Under the pieces are notes generated by a model. The model searched no databases. It saw only the letters and a list, made by a program, of their open reading frames with translations, and had not been told where the DNA came from. 64,000 nt of DNA from Aphidius gifuensis (Eukaryota > Arthropoda > Insecta > Hymenoptera > Braconidae). Where the stretch lies: assembly GCF_014905175.1 (NCBI RefSeq), contig NC_057791.1, positions 21,242,537 through 21,306,536 of the forward strand, given 5' to 3'. Below are positions 1 through 14,420 of this stretch, piece after piece; position 1 is the first letter of the stretch; the number at the start of each line of letters is the position of its first letter. The translations under genes were made by a program, and so were the position numbers.

Positions 1-1
1 A

Positions 2-3000
2 ATTGAAGATCAAAATGACATTGATAAAAGATCAAAATTTGAAGCATTACAAGCAGCATCAAAAAATTTAGAAAGACGTTTACAATGTGAACAACAACAA
101 CAACAGCCAAAAACAAAATATAATATTGAAATTGATAGAGCTAAAAATATGATGCAAAATAATTTACGTAAAGAACGTTGTATTGAAAGATTAGAAAAAT
201 TACCAAAAGCAACACAAACAAATTTACCACCACCATTGAGTGCAATAATATGTCAAACAACTGTTACTAAACCAGCAAGTGTTAGACAAGATAGTAATGT
301 TTCATCAGACAGTTATAGTCAAACAAGCTCACCCAGTTATACCAGTAAAACAATGGAGGCACCATTATTACCTCACAAACACATAAATGGCAGAGTTCCA
401 GGTAATCATCAATGATTTATCAATGTCTTTCTCATTTTTAAATTAATTTACTTGAAATTACTTGAGCAAGTTACAATTAATGCTAATAAATTTCTTCATA
501 CAATTTAAAACAATGAAACAATTAAATTCATCTATGTTAATTAATGTTAATTTCTTTTTTTTTTGTATTTTCAGGCAGAGCTATGGTACCAGATATGGAA
601 AATCCACCGGGCAGTCCAATCACAAAATCAATAAGTACACCAGCAAGTTTGCAAACGATTGTCAGATTTCACAGTGGTAGTAACATGTCATTACATCACA
701 GGGTAAAATAAAATTAAAATTATTACATTTCATTTTAAAAGTATTTATTTATACAAAAATAAAAAATTAGCATCTATATATAAAAAATTATTTAGTAAAT
801 AGATTCAATTACTTTTTTAAATATTTGTTTATTTATTTTTGGTATTTTTTTGATTGTTTTCTATTGGTTGTTAATATTATTTTTATTATTGATTGTTCAA
901 GATCATCAGAGATATCAGAAGACCAAGTAGCCATTATGTTACTCGAGGAAGATTACAATTTAGGTTTGCTCAGGTTCTTGTAAATGCCATTGCTCTACTT
1001 GCAATTGCTGGTGGATTTCTTGCTTATTTCAAATGTAAGTACATACACGTTTCATTTATTATTACTTTTATTATTATTATTGTTGTTGTTGTTGTTGGAT
1101 GAATAATGCTTTATATAACTGAAAAGTTTTGAACTCAATGGTTTCTGTTGGTTGGTCTCTGTCTCGAATAAACCAATTGCAAACAAAACTCAATAGAAGT
1201 TGCTTGAATAAAATTTCATAACTACGATATTAAGTACACAACAAATAAAAGTTATAATATTTAATTGAATATTAATATTTAATCAAAATTTATATGAATT
1301 ATTTATTTTTATATTGAATTATTTCTTTTTGTTTTTATCATTGTAATTACGGAGGTATTATTTTGATTTTTGTTGGAAAGTTCTTCAAAGAAAAATTTCT
1401 CGCTTTTGTTATTTATGAAAAATGTCGATTGTTTGGTTATTTTTTGTTTATAGCATATCCACAGAATGTCGTTAAATATGAAAATAAAACAATGGAACAA
1501 TCGGAGGTAATTTTGAAAGAGTCCACACTTGGAGAACAAAATAATCCATCACCGGGACTTTGTCTACCAGTTATTGTCAATTTTTGTCTCAATCACAAGG
1601 TAAGTTTATATTTTTTAAATTAAATTTTTTACACAAGTTAATAAATTTAGCACAAAAAAATTGAATATAAAATTAAGCTAGTAAAAAGTTTAAATTTAGT
1701 TAGAATGAAATTATACTTTTTTAAATTTTTTATAATGAATTTTTTTGTATTTATGAAAATATTTTAAAGTAAAATTTAAAATGCAATCTTGTTTTTATTT
1801 TTAAAAAATTAAATACAATATTGAGCGAGTAGAAAAGTTTAAATAGAGTCAGCCGTCGTAACTCGACTTTATAAAAAATTGATATTTTTTTTTTTTAAAT
1901 AAATTTTGTCGATCTAAAAAAAAATTTAAAATAAAATTTAGTCAAAATGACAAGAGCTCTTCATTCTTTCATTATTGTTGAAAAAAAAAAAAATATATTT
2001 TTAAACTGTTATTAGAGTGTCCAGAGTTAAGTCAAGTGAAATTACTTGTCCAACTCAATGAATGTTTTACAAAAGTTTGTTGAAAATCTGAAAACGAGGT
2101 CACAACATTGCGTTGGAATTTAGGAATGCAATTCACGTTATTATTATTTTTTTTTATTTTATCTTCAACACACATTTTTTTAAGTATGTGATTTAAAAAT
2201 TCATAGCATCAGTGTTTATCTTGATCGTGACTATTAAAGCCTAAAAAAAATGAAAAATAAAATAAAAATTATTCTCATAAAATTGTTGGGTATTATTGAC
2301 TTATCCACAAAAATAAAAAAAAATTCCGTAAATTTATTTTATTTTCACTCGTTTAATGAATTTTTGTATTTTTATTTTTCTGATTTACGAAAATGTACTT
2401 TTTGTTTCTCTTTAAATACGAGAGTTGTAAAATTTTTATTTTTATAATAATGCAAGAAGATTAAATTCATACATCTTTCTACAAAAAAAAAAATAATAAA
2501 AATATTTTTTTTTATGTGATAAAATGTACATGGAACAGACGAATGAAATTAATTTAAATTTAAAATATATTTGTTATTAAATTATACAATTTGACTTAAA
2601 TAATATTTGATTTAAAAATAAAATATTTATTTAAAAGTTATAATACTATTTGTATGATAAATATATTTATTTAAAATTTTATTAAAACATAATAACTTTT
2701 TGTTACTTGATAAAAATGATATTTTAAATGTGGTAAAATGTACATTGAATTAACAGATGACATTAATATTAAATGTGGTCATTCCAAGTTTCATGCACTA
2801 ATGATCACATTTATTGAGCTCAGCTGAATTCCAGCTGATGCATACGTGCTTATTCAAATAAGCTCTTCTGAATCCTCGTGATAATTGAGAGTGAATGCTG
2901 CTGATCATTACGTCTCTATTGTTTTCCTTTTCCAACAAAAAAAAAAATCCAAAACCATTCATAAAAATTGTTAATCCCTGATACTATTAAAATATCATTT

Positions 3001-6000
3001 AATTTTCGTGTTAAATAATTTTTTATCATTTAAAAATTAATGATTTATTGATCGATTTAAATTAATTTTTAGGTACCATATAATTTTACTGTTTTTCCAA
3101 ATTACATGGGTAATTTTAATCAACGTGATGCACAACATGAATTGGAAAATTATGAAGCTGTTGTTGATGTTCGTTGTTATGAACTTGCAGCATTATTTTT
3201 GTGTAATGTTTTTGTACCAAAATGTGGATCCAAGGGTCAAGTTGTACGGCCTTGTCGAAGTCTTTGTTATGGTATTTAATAGCTATTTTTATAATTCAAT
3301 ATTTAGCTTTAGTTTTTTTTATTTTTCAACTGTATATTAACCTTTTTTTTTTATTTTTTTTTTCAATTAGAAATGACGAGAAGATGTGGATTTTTTTTAA
3401 ACGTATTTGGACTGAGACTACCAGACTATCTTGCCTGTGAATTTTTTCCGGAAAATCTGGATTCCGATTTATGTGTTGGACATCATGAAGTTATTGAAGC
3501 TGCTAAAAGAGCTGAACAACCTGGTGAGATAAAAAATATTTAGCAATTTTTACTGACCTCCTTAGGTGAAAATGATTTTTAGGGGAAAAAAACTAATAAA
3601 GCGATGTAATTGTTTTTTTTTCTCTCTCTCTCTTTTGACCGTCTCTATCAAATCTTCAAATCAAACAAAATTGGAAAAACTAAGATTTAAGATACCTCTT
3701 GAATCCAGCTCTTTGATTGAAAAATAATAAATCATTATTACACTTTCATGAAAAAAAAAGAAACCTATTAACAGCTATATATAAAATTGATTAAATTTTC
3801 TTTTTTCTTTCATCAATTTATTATCTTAACAAAAATTATAAATAGTTTATAAAATTTAAATATTTATCAAGTTTAAACTCACATTTAAATAGTACATTTA
3901 ATTTAAAAAAAACTTTTTAAATTTAGTTTGTAATTATTGATTGTCGTATTTGTTCTCCATTGTCCTTTTGTTCTGTTTTACGTCCAAGAAGTAACTAACA
4001 ATATGTGCCTTTTGTTACCCATAATTTCTCAACTCACTATCATTGTTCAAAAACCCCTTGAATTTAATTTTAAAAACTCTATAAACTAACGCATTATTTC
4101 ATTCAATTATTATCAATAAACCAACATCATGAAATAATTTAATAAATTATCAACACAAATAAATAAACAAATAGATGATAAAATTAAACAAACATGCAAA
4201 TTAATTTACATTTAAATGCATAAATTTTAATAAATAACTTAGCTTTAATTATTTAATTTCAAACAATTAATCTCAAGTTAAATCTATTGGATCTTGTCCA
4301 ACTTTGGTCTCCAACCACTTGTCTAAAGATTTTACTTAATCAAAGTAAAGTCGGAAGTCCACTTTATGCTTGCTCTTCCGTTACGATAACGTCATCCAGC
4401 CTCCACTTGCAGCCAATATCATCAATCGATTAAAAATACCCCAGATAACACTCAAAAAGAAAAAAATATTTATCTATCTTATTGATTATTCAAAAATAAT
4501 ATTTCCACTCACTCCTTGAATCTATAATTACATTTTTAAATTAAAAAAGAAAACTATCTTTTCATTATTACCAATAATTTTTACGATAACAAAATTTAAT
4601 AATAAATTCTTAATAATATTATTAAAATATATGCTTTATTATTAAAAAAAAATATTTTTTTTATTATTAAATTTAATATAATATCTTTTTACATTGTTCT
4701 TTTTTTATTTTATTTTACAAGATTATACTCTTGAATAATCTTTTGGAAGGATTGGGGAGGCTTCTGGGTTATTGATTAATGTGAAAGTACAGTGAGAATC
4801 TCATTTTACTTAGTTTCATATAGATATACACATTAATACCATCAGCAATAGATCAGACGACCTAGACATCTAGACACTTGTCATATATATATAAGCAAAA
4901 TCTTGATAACATTATATCAGCCTTGAAGAAAAAACTAGCTAATCCAATCCTCAACGACAAAAGAACTGAAAATAAAATCATTTTGAATTTAGCTTTGTTT
5001 TTTTTTTATTATTTTATGCCCCTATTGTCAATATGATTCAATTGAAAATTCAACTCAACTGAACACAATATGATACTCCCTATCACCATTACAACCCAAT
5101 AAATTCATTATTCGAAAAAATAAAATAAAATAAAATATATACGTGTAAATTTAATATAATTTTTGGTATGAATAATTTTTATTCGACAGTTTGCACAAGT
5201 GGTTTTCAATGTGATGTTACAAGATGTATTCCAGTTGATTGGAGATGTGATGGCCATGTTGATTGTGCTGATCAGACTGATGAAATTGGTTGTGGTGATT
5301 GTGCATCAACGACAGTTGAACAATCAAATCCTGGTAAAAGTAAAAAATTTGGAATTAAAGATTTTATAACAAAATCATCAACGTTACATTGTGGTGAAAG
5401 AAGATGCATGTCATCTGTTCATGTTTGTAATGGTGTTATGGATTGTCCATGGGGTCAGGATGAACGTAATTGTCGTAAGTTTATTTTTTTATTTATTAAT
5501 ATCATTTATTTTTGAGGATAGCTTATTTTTGTTTTTGATTTTTTTTTTTATTAGTACGATTGAGTGAAAGTAATGGAGACATTGGTCGAGGACGTTTACA
5601 AGTTTATCATGCTGAAAATAGTACATTTATACCAGCTTGTATTTCACATTGGGAATCAACATCAGCACAAGCAATTTGTAGTCTTCTTGGCTATACGTAA
5701 GTTCATTTAAAAAATAATATTATTTTTATTATTTTTGGTAAAATTAATTACACGTTATATAATTAATTTTGTGGTACTTGTTTTTTTTTTTTTTTTTAAC
5801 AATGTAATTATTAATATGATTAATAGTTACTTTAGAAATTTATTCTTGACAGTTGTTATTATTTAAAATGAAATTTTAAATAAACTTATCAGCAGTATTA
5901 TTATTAAGTGTATATCAAAAATTTTATTTGAAAATATCTGACGTTTGAAGTGAGTAGCAGCTCATGACCCCAGAACGATATGTTCAATAATACGATTTAT

Positions 6001-7538
6001 ATCTTTTCAAGCATGTTATGATAGGCAAGTAAAGAGGATACTTTTTGCTATATACCTTGTAGCAATATCACGCTGACTAAACTCAAATCGAAAATCTTCA
6101 GACTTTGCTCATTCAACAAATTTCATTTATTTTATATTTTACTTTATTTTTGAAAAAAAGAATTTTACAATTGTCAATGATAATATTACATTGTTATTAT
6201 TATTTATCTTGAAATATATATTTATTTTTTTATAGAGTTGCTAACAGTTCAATTTTATCGATGAAAAATAAAAATATTACAATTCGTGAACAAAAAATTG
6301 ATACTCTACAACAATGGAGACTTGCACAAAAAGGTAGTGGTAATCTTTTGAAAGAGCTACAAGCATGTACTGATCAAAATGATTATCCAACTGTTGAATT
6401 ATCATGCTCAGAATTTGGTGAGTTAAAATAATTTTATTCAAGTTAATTTTCAATATTTATATATTATTAAAATTTTCCAATTTTTCAATTAAAGCATGTG
6501 GACGTAGACGTTATCATTATGGTAATTCAAAAGTACAATCAAGAATAGTTGGAGGAACAGAATCAGTACCTGGTGATTGGCCATTTTTAGCAGCATTACT
6601 TGGTGGTCCAATGGAGGTATTTTATTGTGCTGGTGTATTAATATCAGATCAATGGATACTAACAGCATCACATTGTGTTGGAAAGTGAGTTATTGAATAA
6701 AAATAAATAATATTTAATAAGAAATTTAATATAATTATTTAGTTTTAGTCATACTGATTTATCTGATTGGACAATACAATTGGGAATAACACGAAGACAT
6801 GCACATACATATCTTGGTGAAAAAAGAAAAGTTAAAAGAGTTGTACCACATCCACATTATAATATGGGATCAGCACATGATAATGATGTTGCATTATTTC
6901 AACTTGAAAAACCAGTTAATTTTCATGAACATCTTAGACCAGTTTGTTTGCCAAAACATGATACTGAAATTGCACCTGGTACTATTTGTACTGTTATTGG
7001 ATGGGGAAAAAAAGAGGATACGGATTGTAAGTTTTGAAAAAAAATAAATAACATTTATCAAGATATTCGAGTCAATAAATATGTCATTTATATTAATCTG
7101 TTTGAAATTATTATAGCATCACAGTATGAGCCAGCAGTAAATGAAGTTAAAGTGCCAGTTTTGGAGAGAGAACTTTGTAATGCTTGGCTTGAACACAAAG
7201 AGCTCAATGTTACTGATGGAATGATTTGTGCTGGATATCCTGAGGGTAAAAAAGATGCATGTCAGGTAAAAATAAAAGCTAAATAAATTATTTAATTAAT
7301 TAAAATTAATGAAATGGGATATATATATTTTTTATAAATTTATCAACAGGGTGATTCTGGTGGACCACTTTTATGCCAAGATGAAAAAGATAAAGAGCGT
7401 TGGTTTGTTGGTGGTATTGTTAGTTGGGGAATAAAATGTGCACATCCAAGATTACCAGGTGTTTATGCATATGTACCAAAATATGTACCTTGGATACGTG
7501 CACAAATGGCTAAATATGAAAATCATGAAAATGGGTAA
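2..7538 (+). CDS. Corin: Corin-like type II transmembrane serine protease (5' partial)
   Basis: Exons join in phase at 2-401, 575-702, 902-1034, 1454-1599, 3073-3271, 3371-3523, 5190-5474, 5555-5696, 6236-6417, 6495-6684, 6743-7026, 7117-7265 and 7350-7538, giving 859 visible residues; the N-terminus lies off the window. Seen in order: a Gln/Ser-rich cytoplasmic part, one membrane segment (residues about 201-219), a frizzled cysteine-rich domain (about 257-386), two LDL-receptor class A modules (about 388-424 and 450-481), an SRCR domain (about 482-589) and a trypsin-fold domain. The zymogen site is R606|I607 (IVGG); the triad is H649 (TASHC), D701 (DNDVAL) and S800 (GDSGGP); D794 predicts cleavage after Arg/Lys. 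This order is that of Corin, which in mammals activates pro-atrial natriuretic peptide. The insect substrate is unknown to me. All catalytic residues are intact, so an active membrane-tethered protease is expected. Confidence 0.93.
1035..1453 (+). other. Corin intron 3
   Basis: This intron separates the exon carrying the membrane segment from the first frizzled exon. It starts GTAAGT and ends in a T-rich tract with TAG. I see no other feature in it. Confidence 0.85.
1600..3072 (+). other. Corin intron 4 with a paired E-box element
   Basis: The intron splits the frizzled domain (GTAAGT donor, TTTTTAG acceptor). Most of it is AT-rich filler. A more complex stretch around 2780-2930 holds two CAGCTG palindromes at 2821-2826 and 2832-2837, so an enhancer is possible. 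I see no coding exon. Confidence 0.75.
3524..5189 (+). other. Corin intron 6
   Basis: The intron lies between the frizzled domain and the first LDLa module (GTGAGA donor, CGACAG acceptor). Around 4260-4430 the composition is more balanced, but no open frame or splice pair was found. Confidence 0.75.
5697..6235 (+). other. Corin intron 8
   Basis: The intron splits the SRCR domain (GTAAGT donor, TATAG acceptor). I see nothing else in it beyond AT-rich sequence. Confidence 0.8.
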
Positions 7539-10500
7539 CACAGGCGTGTCATCAAGAGAATTGGTAAGAAAAAAATATACTCAAAAGACGGTAAGCGTGT
7601 TAATTACACTTGGAAAAATAAAATAACAAACTCTAAAAATGAATAATAATTTTAATAAATTATATAAAAAGTCAATGAAGAAATTTAAAATTTAAAAAAT
7701 TTTGAAAATACTGCCACCATTGTGGAATTATCAATGATAAATTTTTTTCTTACTTAAATTTTGACAATAAATTGGAAATAAATAAAAAAACGTGATAAAT
7801 AATCAAGATGAAAAATAATTTTTCTACAAATATTATATTCAATAAAAATGAAATATAAAAACTTTTTTAAAATTTATTTATTTATTTATTTTGAAAAAAA
7901 AAAAAGTTTTAGTCTAATTGCAAGATAATAATTGCAATTTGTCAATGAAATACTTTGAAACATAGTAGAAAATAAAACATTTTAGAATAATTTTTAGGCT
8001 GTCAAGTGAAAAAAAAATACCCTTCCAATTTTTGAATAAATAAATAAATAAATATTTCAAAAATAGTAAAGTTCAGATAAACGAGATACGAGCAGCCGTG
8101 ACTTTATTTTCTATGAATTTGAATATCAAAAGATATACAAAAAAAATAAATACAAATACTTTTTAGTACGATGAATTAAATAACAAAGATAAAAAAAAAA
8201 ATTTCGCATATAATGCGTTATATTATACAAATAAAATAAAATAAAAAATAAAAAAAAAAAAAAATACATTTTATATAGATCAATAGTGACAAAGTCACAG
8301 TGATCAAAAGAATTTATCCTTTTTTTTTTTCCAGTCAAAATGGTTCACAATGCTGACAATAAATATACAGTTGATACGAAATTATATAAAAATTTTAACA
8401 GAGATAATAACTTTTGGATTGCTTATATAAAAATATTAAATTTTTTAAAATCGTTTTGACTGTGAACTCCCTGTTCTAGATAATCATACGATGATAATAT
8501 ATCGCATAAGATGCGTTAGTATAGAATTATAAAATACTATGTCCTATAATTAAATAAAAATAATAAATGTCAGTGTGAGGTTGAATAAATGTTGTAAATG
8601 AATAAAATAGATTAATAATAATTTGTGTGCATGTAGCTATGAGCTCTATCAATGAATGTGTTGTGTAAATAATTATAAAGTGATAAAAATTAATTTACAA
8701 GTTAACAAGGCATTTATAAAAAAAATAATTTTCTTTTTTTAATTTTGATTAGAAATTTATTTAGAAAATTAAATTATTTATTTATTTTATGCCTTGATTT
8801 AACTTGTTTAAATATTGATTATCATTAAAATAGCTATGACAATATTAATCGTATAAATTAGATATTTAAAAATGTTGACTGAATTCTAGGGGATATGGTA
8901 GTTTATTGCACCAGCACTTTTTTGATTCGCACACTCTAATGTTAATAATTTTTTAAATTGATAAAAGATACTTGTATGGCAAAAATATTTAATTTTTAAT
9001 AACAAAAAAAAAAAAAAGTTTAATAATGGTATTGTTGGTGAAATACAAATTTCTAAAATTATTTTATAAATTATTTTTTATTATATTACAGAGCTTTTTT
9101 TTTTTAATTTTTTTTTTTGTTTTGTCAATTGTTTGAGGAATAATGATTATTTATTTATTTTTTTTCATTTGCGAAATGACAATAAGTGTTTTCCTTAGTA
9201 TCCAGACAACAATTAGTTGTAATATTGAAGGAATTCGTAATAATAACCGACAATACTGTGTGAACAGACAATAAATAATTTTAAGAAAAATGTTCCATCA
9301 TGGACAATAAATTAATTATAAGAAAATAAATATAATTATATTTACGTTAAATTTAGAATTAATTATTGAAAAATAAAATTGCAAGATTCGGCCTATTACA
9401 GCTGAGTAAATTATATATAGAAAAATTGATACAGATTAATCAGTATCAGTATCAGTTTGAAAAATATCTATATACAATCAATAGAAAAAATAAAATAAAT
9501 TAGTATACTTAGAATTAGATAAATTTACAATTTTATTTAGTTAAATTATTCAAGAAAAATATTAGAGTTTTTAATGAGAAAAAAAAAACAAATTAACAGA
9601 GATAATTTTAGTTGATTTTTTTTAATTTTCTTTTTTTATATAAAAGTGATACATTGGTAGAAAAAAAAAATAGACAAATTAAAAAACATAGTCAATTAGG
9701 ACTTGAAGAGGGATATTATACAATACAATCAGTAAAGATACTAGAAAATATCTTTGTTGATTTATATTTTATAAGAGAAAAATAGTAAAAATTTATTATA
9801 AAAATAAATAGTTAAAGTAAACAAAAAAAAAATATTGTAGAAATATTATTGAATGAAATTTAAAAATGCCAGTATTATTTATTTATTTATTTATTTAATA
9901 AATAAAATGCTTTATAATTAATTAATTTATTAAAGATTAAAATCAATTATTTTTAATGACAATAATTTTTGCTTTAGTGTATGAAATATTTGCGCACAAA
10001 TGAAATTTGCATCGCTGCTAGTCAGTGAAATTTTGAGAGATATATTTATTATTAATATAAAAAAAAAATGAAATAAACTATTTAACAGTTATATAAACAA
10101 CTCCTGTCAAGTCAATGTTAATACCATCGAGAGATTATATTTAAAAAATATCGTAGAAATTAAAAATAATTATTCGAATAAATCAGACAATAAATGCATT
10201 AAAAAAAAAAAATAAAAACAGGTAGTGAGATATAAATATATAATTATTATATAGAAAATAAAAAAGTTTAATAATTATATAATCCAGAAATATTAATGTT
10301 ATAAATGTTACATGACAAAAAAATATTTAGACAAAATTAGATTTTCAACGACAAATTTTTTTCATTAATTTTTTACAGTCAAATATAAATGTTGAAAAAT
10401 AGCTTTAAATTATTAAAAATAATTTATTATTTTTTGTTTTGAAATTATCTATCAAATGTTTGTTTAATTTTATATTTACAATTGGGATAAATAGAATCAA

Positions 10501-12292
10501 AAAATTACCAAATTAAATTTTACTTGAATTTTTTTAACTGCAAAAAATAATTAAATTTAACACAACCGATTATATTTAATTTAGAAATAAAATTGAAGGT
10601 CAATATTGTATGTTACTGTGTTAAAATTAATCGTAACTGAGCTTGATGAAATGTGAAAAAAAAAAATAATAAATAATAATAAATGTTTAGAAGAAATTTT
10701 TCGACAAAATGTACATTTAAATTTTTTTTTATACAACAATAGTATTGAGATATAAATTTGTACTCATCATTTGAAAAAATAATTGAACGACATTGTCAAT
10801 AATTCTCTGGATGTTTATTACAATACTCAAAATATTAAATTAAAAATTTCAAATTAATAATTATAAACCAAACAGGGAATTTTGATCAATTGAAAATCAA
10901 TTATTTCAATAAATGATTATTATTTCTAGCTTGTAATCTGTGTTAATTTGTATCGTAGAAAATAATATAACCATTAAAAAAATAGTTTAAAATAATAATT
11001 AACTAATAGAAAAAAAAAATTCCTAAAAATACAACGACTATATATTCAAAATAAATAATTCGGATCGAAATGTCATGTCTAGTTCGATAAATAAAAAAAA
11101 AAATTTAAAAAGTAATTATGAAAAACTGAACTGACTATTGGCTATAAATAATAACCAAATTTTTATCAAATTATCTTTTTTCTAGAATTGATTTTAATTT
11201 TAAAGAAATATAAAAACAATAAAAAAAAAAAAAAACAGATAAAATCAAATAATTCAAATTGAAAAATTAATTTAAAAAATCAATAATGAGATTGCCAAAT
11301 AAATTGTGGAGTGCTATTTATACAATCACCGATTGATAATAATATACAACACTTGAATATAATTATTTATCAACAATAATATATCAAAATAATATATCAA
11401 TATGTAATCAAAAAAAAAATATATATATGCAGTTTTTAAGTGACGTTTGTATGTTGAATAAAATATGTATTTTAATGTTGGATAATAATTCATATATTAT
11501 GTAACACTCTGAGAAATATTTCAAGAGTGTTACTGTGATTGGTATACAATGGCTTTATAGAAAAATAAAACAATAATACGTAGAACTGTTAAAGTCTATA
11601 CACAGTTGATGTATTTAAACGTGATAAAATTGTAGTTTTATTATTAATTCTGCCAACAATAGTATTGTGAAAAAAAAAATAATAACAACAACAATAGATT
11701 ATTCTTATGAAAAATGATGTTATTTGTTGTAATATTTATCGTAAATTTGATGGCAGATATATTTAATAATTATAAATGTATATCTCTTGCCGGACAAGAG
11801 CCGCATATACAACAGCAGACGTTATTCATTGAAATTAAAAAAAAAAATAAATAAATTTATGTTGGAATAATGAAAATAAATAAATATTGTTAAACAATAA
11901 TAAATATATTTTAACAAATTTATCTGGAAGGCTGAAAATTATCATTTCAGTTGAAAAAAAAAATAACTAAATTAGAGCTTGATTTATCAATTATAAAAAT
12001 GCATATCAATTTATATATTGATCCAGATAAATTTGTATAAAAAATATTTTTTAATAAAAACAGTATAAAACGGCAAAGATTGGTACAAAAAAAAAAAAAA
12101 AATTCTTTACTAATTAATATTCAATGGTAGATTATTTATACAGAAAAAAAGAAAAATTATATGTGAAAATACTTGGAAAAAAAAAAAAAAAAGAAAAACA
12201 TATATTTATGAAAAAATTACGTGTTACTATAATAAAGAATATATTGTAAATGGAAATGTGATATTATATTGTTTATTTATTTTATTATTGAA
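7539..12292. other. Space between convergent Corin and SMYD4 genes; probable 3' UTR sequence
   Basis: No open frame of coding character was found on either strand. The sequence is extremely AT-rich with many AATAAA/TTTATT motifs; the first plus-strand AATAAA after the Corin stop is at 7617-7622. A Pumilio-type TGTAAATA occurs at 8664-8671. Two GT donor-like motifs (about 7565 GTAAGA, 7591 GTAAGC) follow the Corin stop, so a 3' UTR intron cannot be excluded. Short imperfect palindromes of the form CGCAT-ATGCG occur near 8205 and 8505. Confidence 0.6.
12271..12286 (-). terminator. Candidate poly(A) signals for SMYD4
   Basis: On the minus strand AATAAA motifs lie at about 12281-12286 and 12272-12277, within 25 bases of the stop codon. 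The motif is common in this AT-rich sequence, so this rests on position only. Confidence 0.35.
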
Positions 12293-14420
12293 TTAATCTA
12301 AACACAAAATTGGTGTCTGTAACATAGTGAGTAAAATTTGCAATTTGTTAACAGCTTCAAGAACTGGAAATGCATTTTTTTGTGGAAACATTGACCAAGC
12401 TTGTTCAACATATTTAATGACTTGTTTAATGTCTTTTGATAAGTCCATTTTACGATTATTTGATTTAACATATGATGTTAATTCTTCAGTTACTTGATCA
12501 ACTCTAACCATCCAACGTTCAACTTTTTTCATAATTGTACTTAACTCTTTTGGAGTTACCATTGATTGTATATCATCCAAAAATAATGGTTCAAGATTAT
12601 ATTTACAGGCATTACAATCACAAGTAAAATTATATGTCTTTAAAAGATCTTGTCGTTCAACTTTACTTTCATCTTGAAGAATAGGACCATAACTTTCAAA
12701 AATTTGTTCACCTTTTTTAATTGGACATATTGATACTGTTGTAAAATATTCACCAAAATTACCATGTGTTATCATAGGTGCACAAGAATGATTGAAAAAT
12801 GCACCAGGTGTCATTAAGGATCCAACATCAATAGCAATATCATGACTTCCATTTGGTAATTGCACCACAGATGAATTGTATGTTATTAACCACATATTTT
12901 TGTATATAAATTCAATGATAAATTTATAATTATCATTCATCAAAGTATTCAACTTTATTGGTACATTTTCTTCTGTACTATGTAAACCAGTTTTAATACA
13001 AAATAAAAATCCACCAATTAAACTGTGTAAAATTGTGAATAATATTATATCAAAATCATCAGAACGTGGTGTTGATTCCATACAATAAATACTTGAAAAT
13101 TTACTTGGATCAAATTTGCCATTTACCAAACCTTTTTTCATTGGATCTAAAAAAATAATAAAACAAAAAATTAATTAACTGAAAAAATTAATAATAAAAT
13201 TATAAATACACAAAGTTAAATAAAATAATAATCACCTTTTTCAGCATCAACAGTTTCAAGATTTTTTTTTAAAACTTTCATAGAATTTCCAGCTTCTTTG
13301 TATGCCATTATTGTCAGTCTCAATGGAAAAATAAATCTTTCCATGATATCTGTATGTCCATCATAGGCAAGCAAAGCTGTCATTAACCAGCATTCAATAT
13401 AGTGGTATTTTTTGTGTGCCTCATCACGACACACAGCTGAACAAAATACAACTTCACCACATGTGTTGCATGGTATACTTGACCATGTTTGTTTACTACA
13501 ATGCCAGCACAATTTGTATCTCATGTGATCTGCAACAACACGTGTATATGGTTTTTGTAACCCTAATAATTCACCAGGTTTAATGTCTCTGGTTGCAACC
13601 ATGTGCCTTCCATATTGTGGTGAATATTTCATTTCAATGGCATCACAAAATCCAGGTACAACTGGATTATTTGCATCGAATGCTGGCACTGTATCTTCAA
13701 AGTTCCAATTATGACAATTGATCTTTTCCCTTGGATACCTTAAATTCCTTGTTTCATGGTCAAGGACATCCATCATGGCCTTTTGTTTGTCCTGGTCCAT
13801 TTTAGATACCAAGGATCGTGCTTTGGCCAAGGTTTTATTTATCAATGGATCTCTTGGATTCAATGCTTTGAGGCAACACATTTTACGGTGATACAACTTT
13901 GCTTTTAAATTATCTGGGTAGTTAGCACAAAGAGCATTTTTAATATCACTTATACAGTCACTCATTAATTGACACTTGAAAAGCACAGCACTTCTATTAG
14001 CAAAAGCAAGAGCACATTCTTCACTACCACTTGGTGCATATGCTACACTTTTTGTGTATTCTTCAAGAGCTTGGTCTAATCTATTCATTTTAAATAAAAT
14101 GTTGCCTCTTTTACGGTGATGACATGATGTCTCAATTGATTTTGATGGAGCTTTTGGATTCATTAGAACACACTCTGATGAATCCTTGGACAAAGTTTCA
14201 AGCATGTTCTTCAAAAAATCATCTTTATTTTCTTTGAATATTGGTTCGGCTACTTTTTTCACTTCCAATAAAAGATTATCGAACCAGGATATATCATCTA
14301 TTAAAATAAATATTATTTTTTTATTATTAAAATTTTATTATATGATTAATTAATTGATTATATTGTTTATTAATGTTAAAAATAATTACCAATTCCATCT
14401 TTATGTTTATGTCCAGCCAT
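12293..14420 (-). CDS. Smyd4: SMYD4-type TPR-MYND-SET domain protein
   Basis: Three exons (14390-14420, 13236-14297, 12293-13146) join in phase to 648 codons. The ATG at 14420 opens a 10-residue first exon, and the next exon continues without a stop. Residues about 68-155 look like tetratricopeptide helices. The first part of a split SET domain starts near 241. A MYND zinc finger follows at about 274-313, with its Cys/His ligands spaced as C274, C277, C287, C290, C296, C300, H309 and C313. The C-terminal SET half carries the AdoMet-site NHSC motif (about 483-486) and a CxCxxC-type post-SET cluster. Family members are lysine methyltransferases, some linked to muscle and heart and to histone deacetylase repression. 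The target here is unknown. Active-site motifs look intact. The length is slightly shorter than the roughly 800-residue human SMYD4. Confidence 0.93.

Noticed and set aside
7536..7626. Continuation of Corin past 7538 through the nearby GTAAGA and GTAAGC motifs
   Set aside because: The frame stops at TAA 7536-7538 after a normal-length protease domain; the donor-like motifs could only matter in the 3' UTR.
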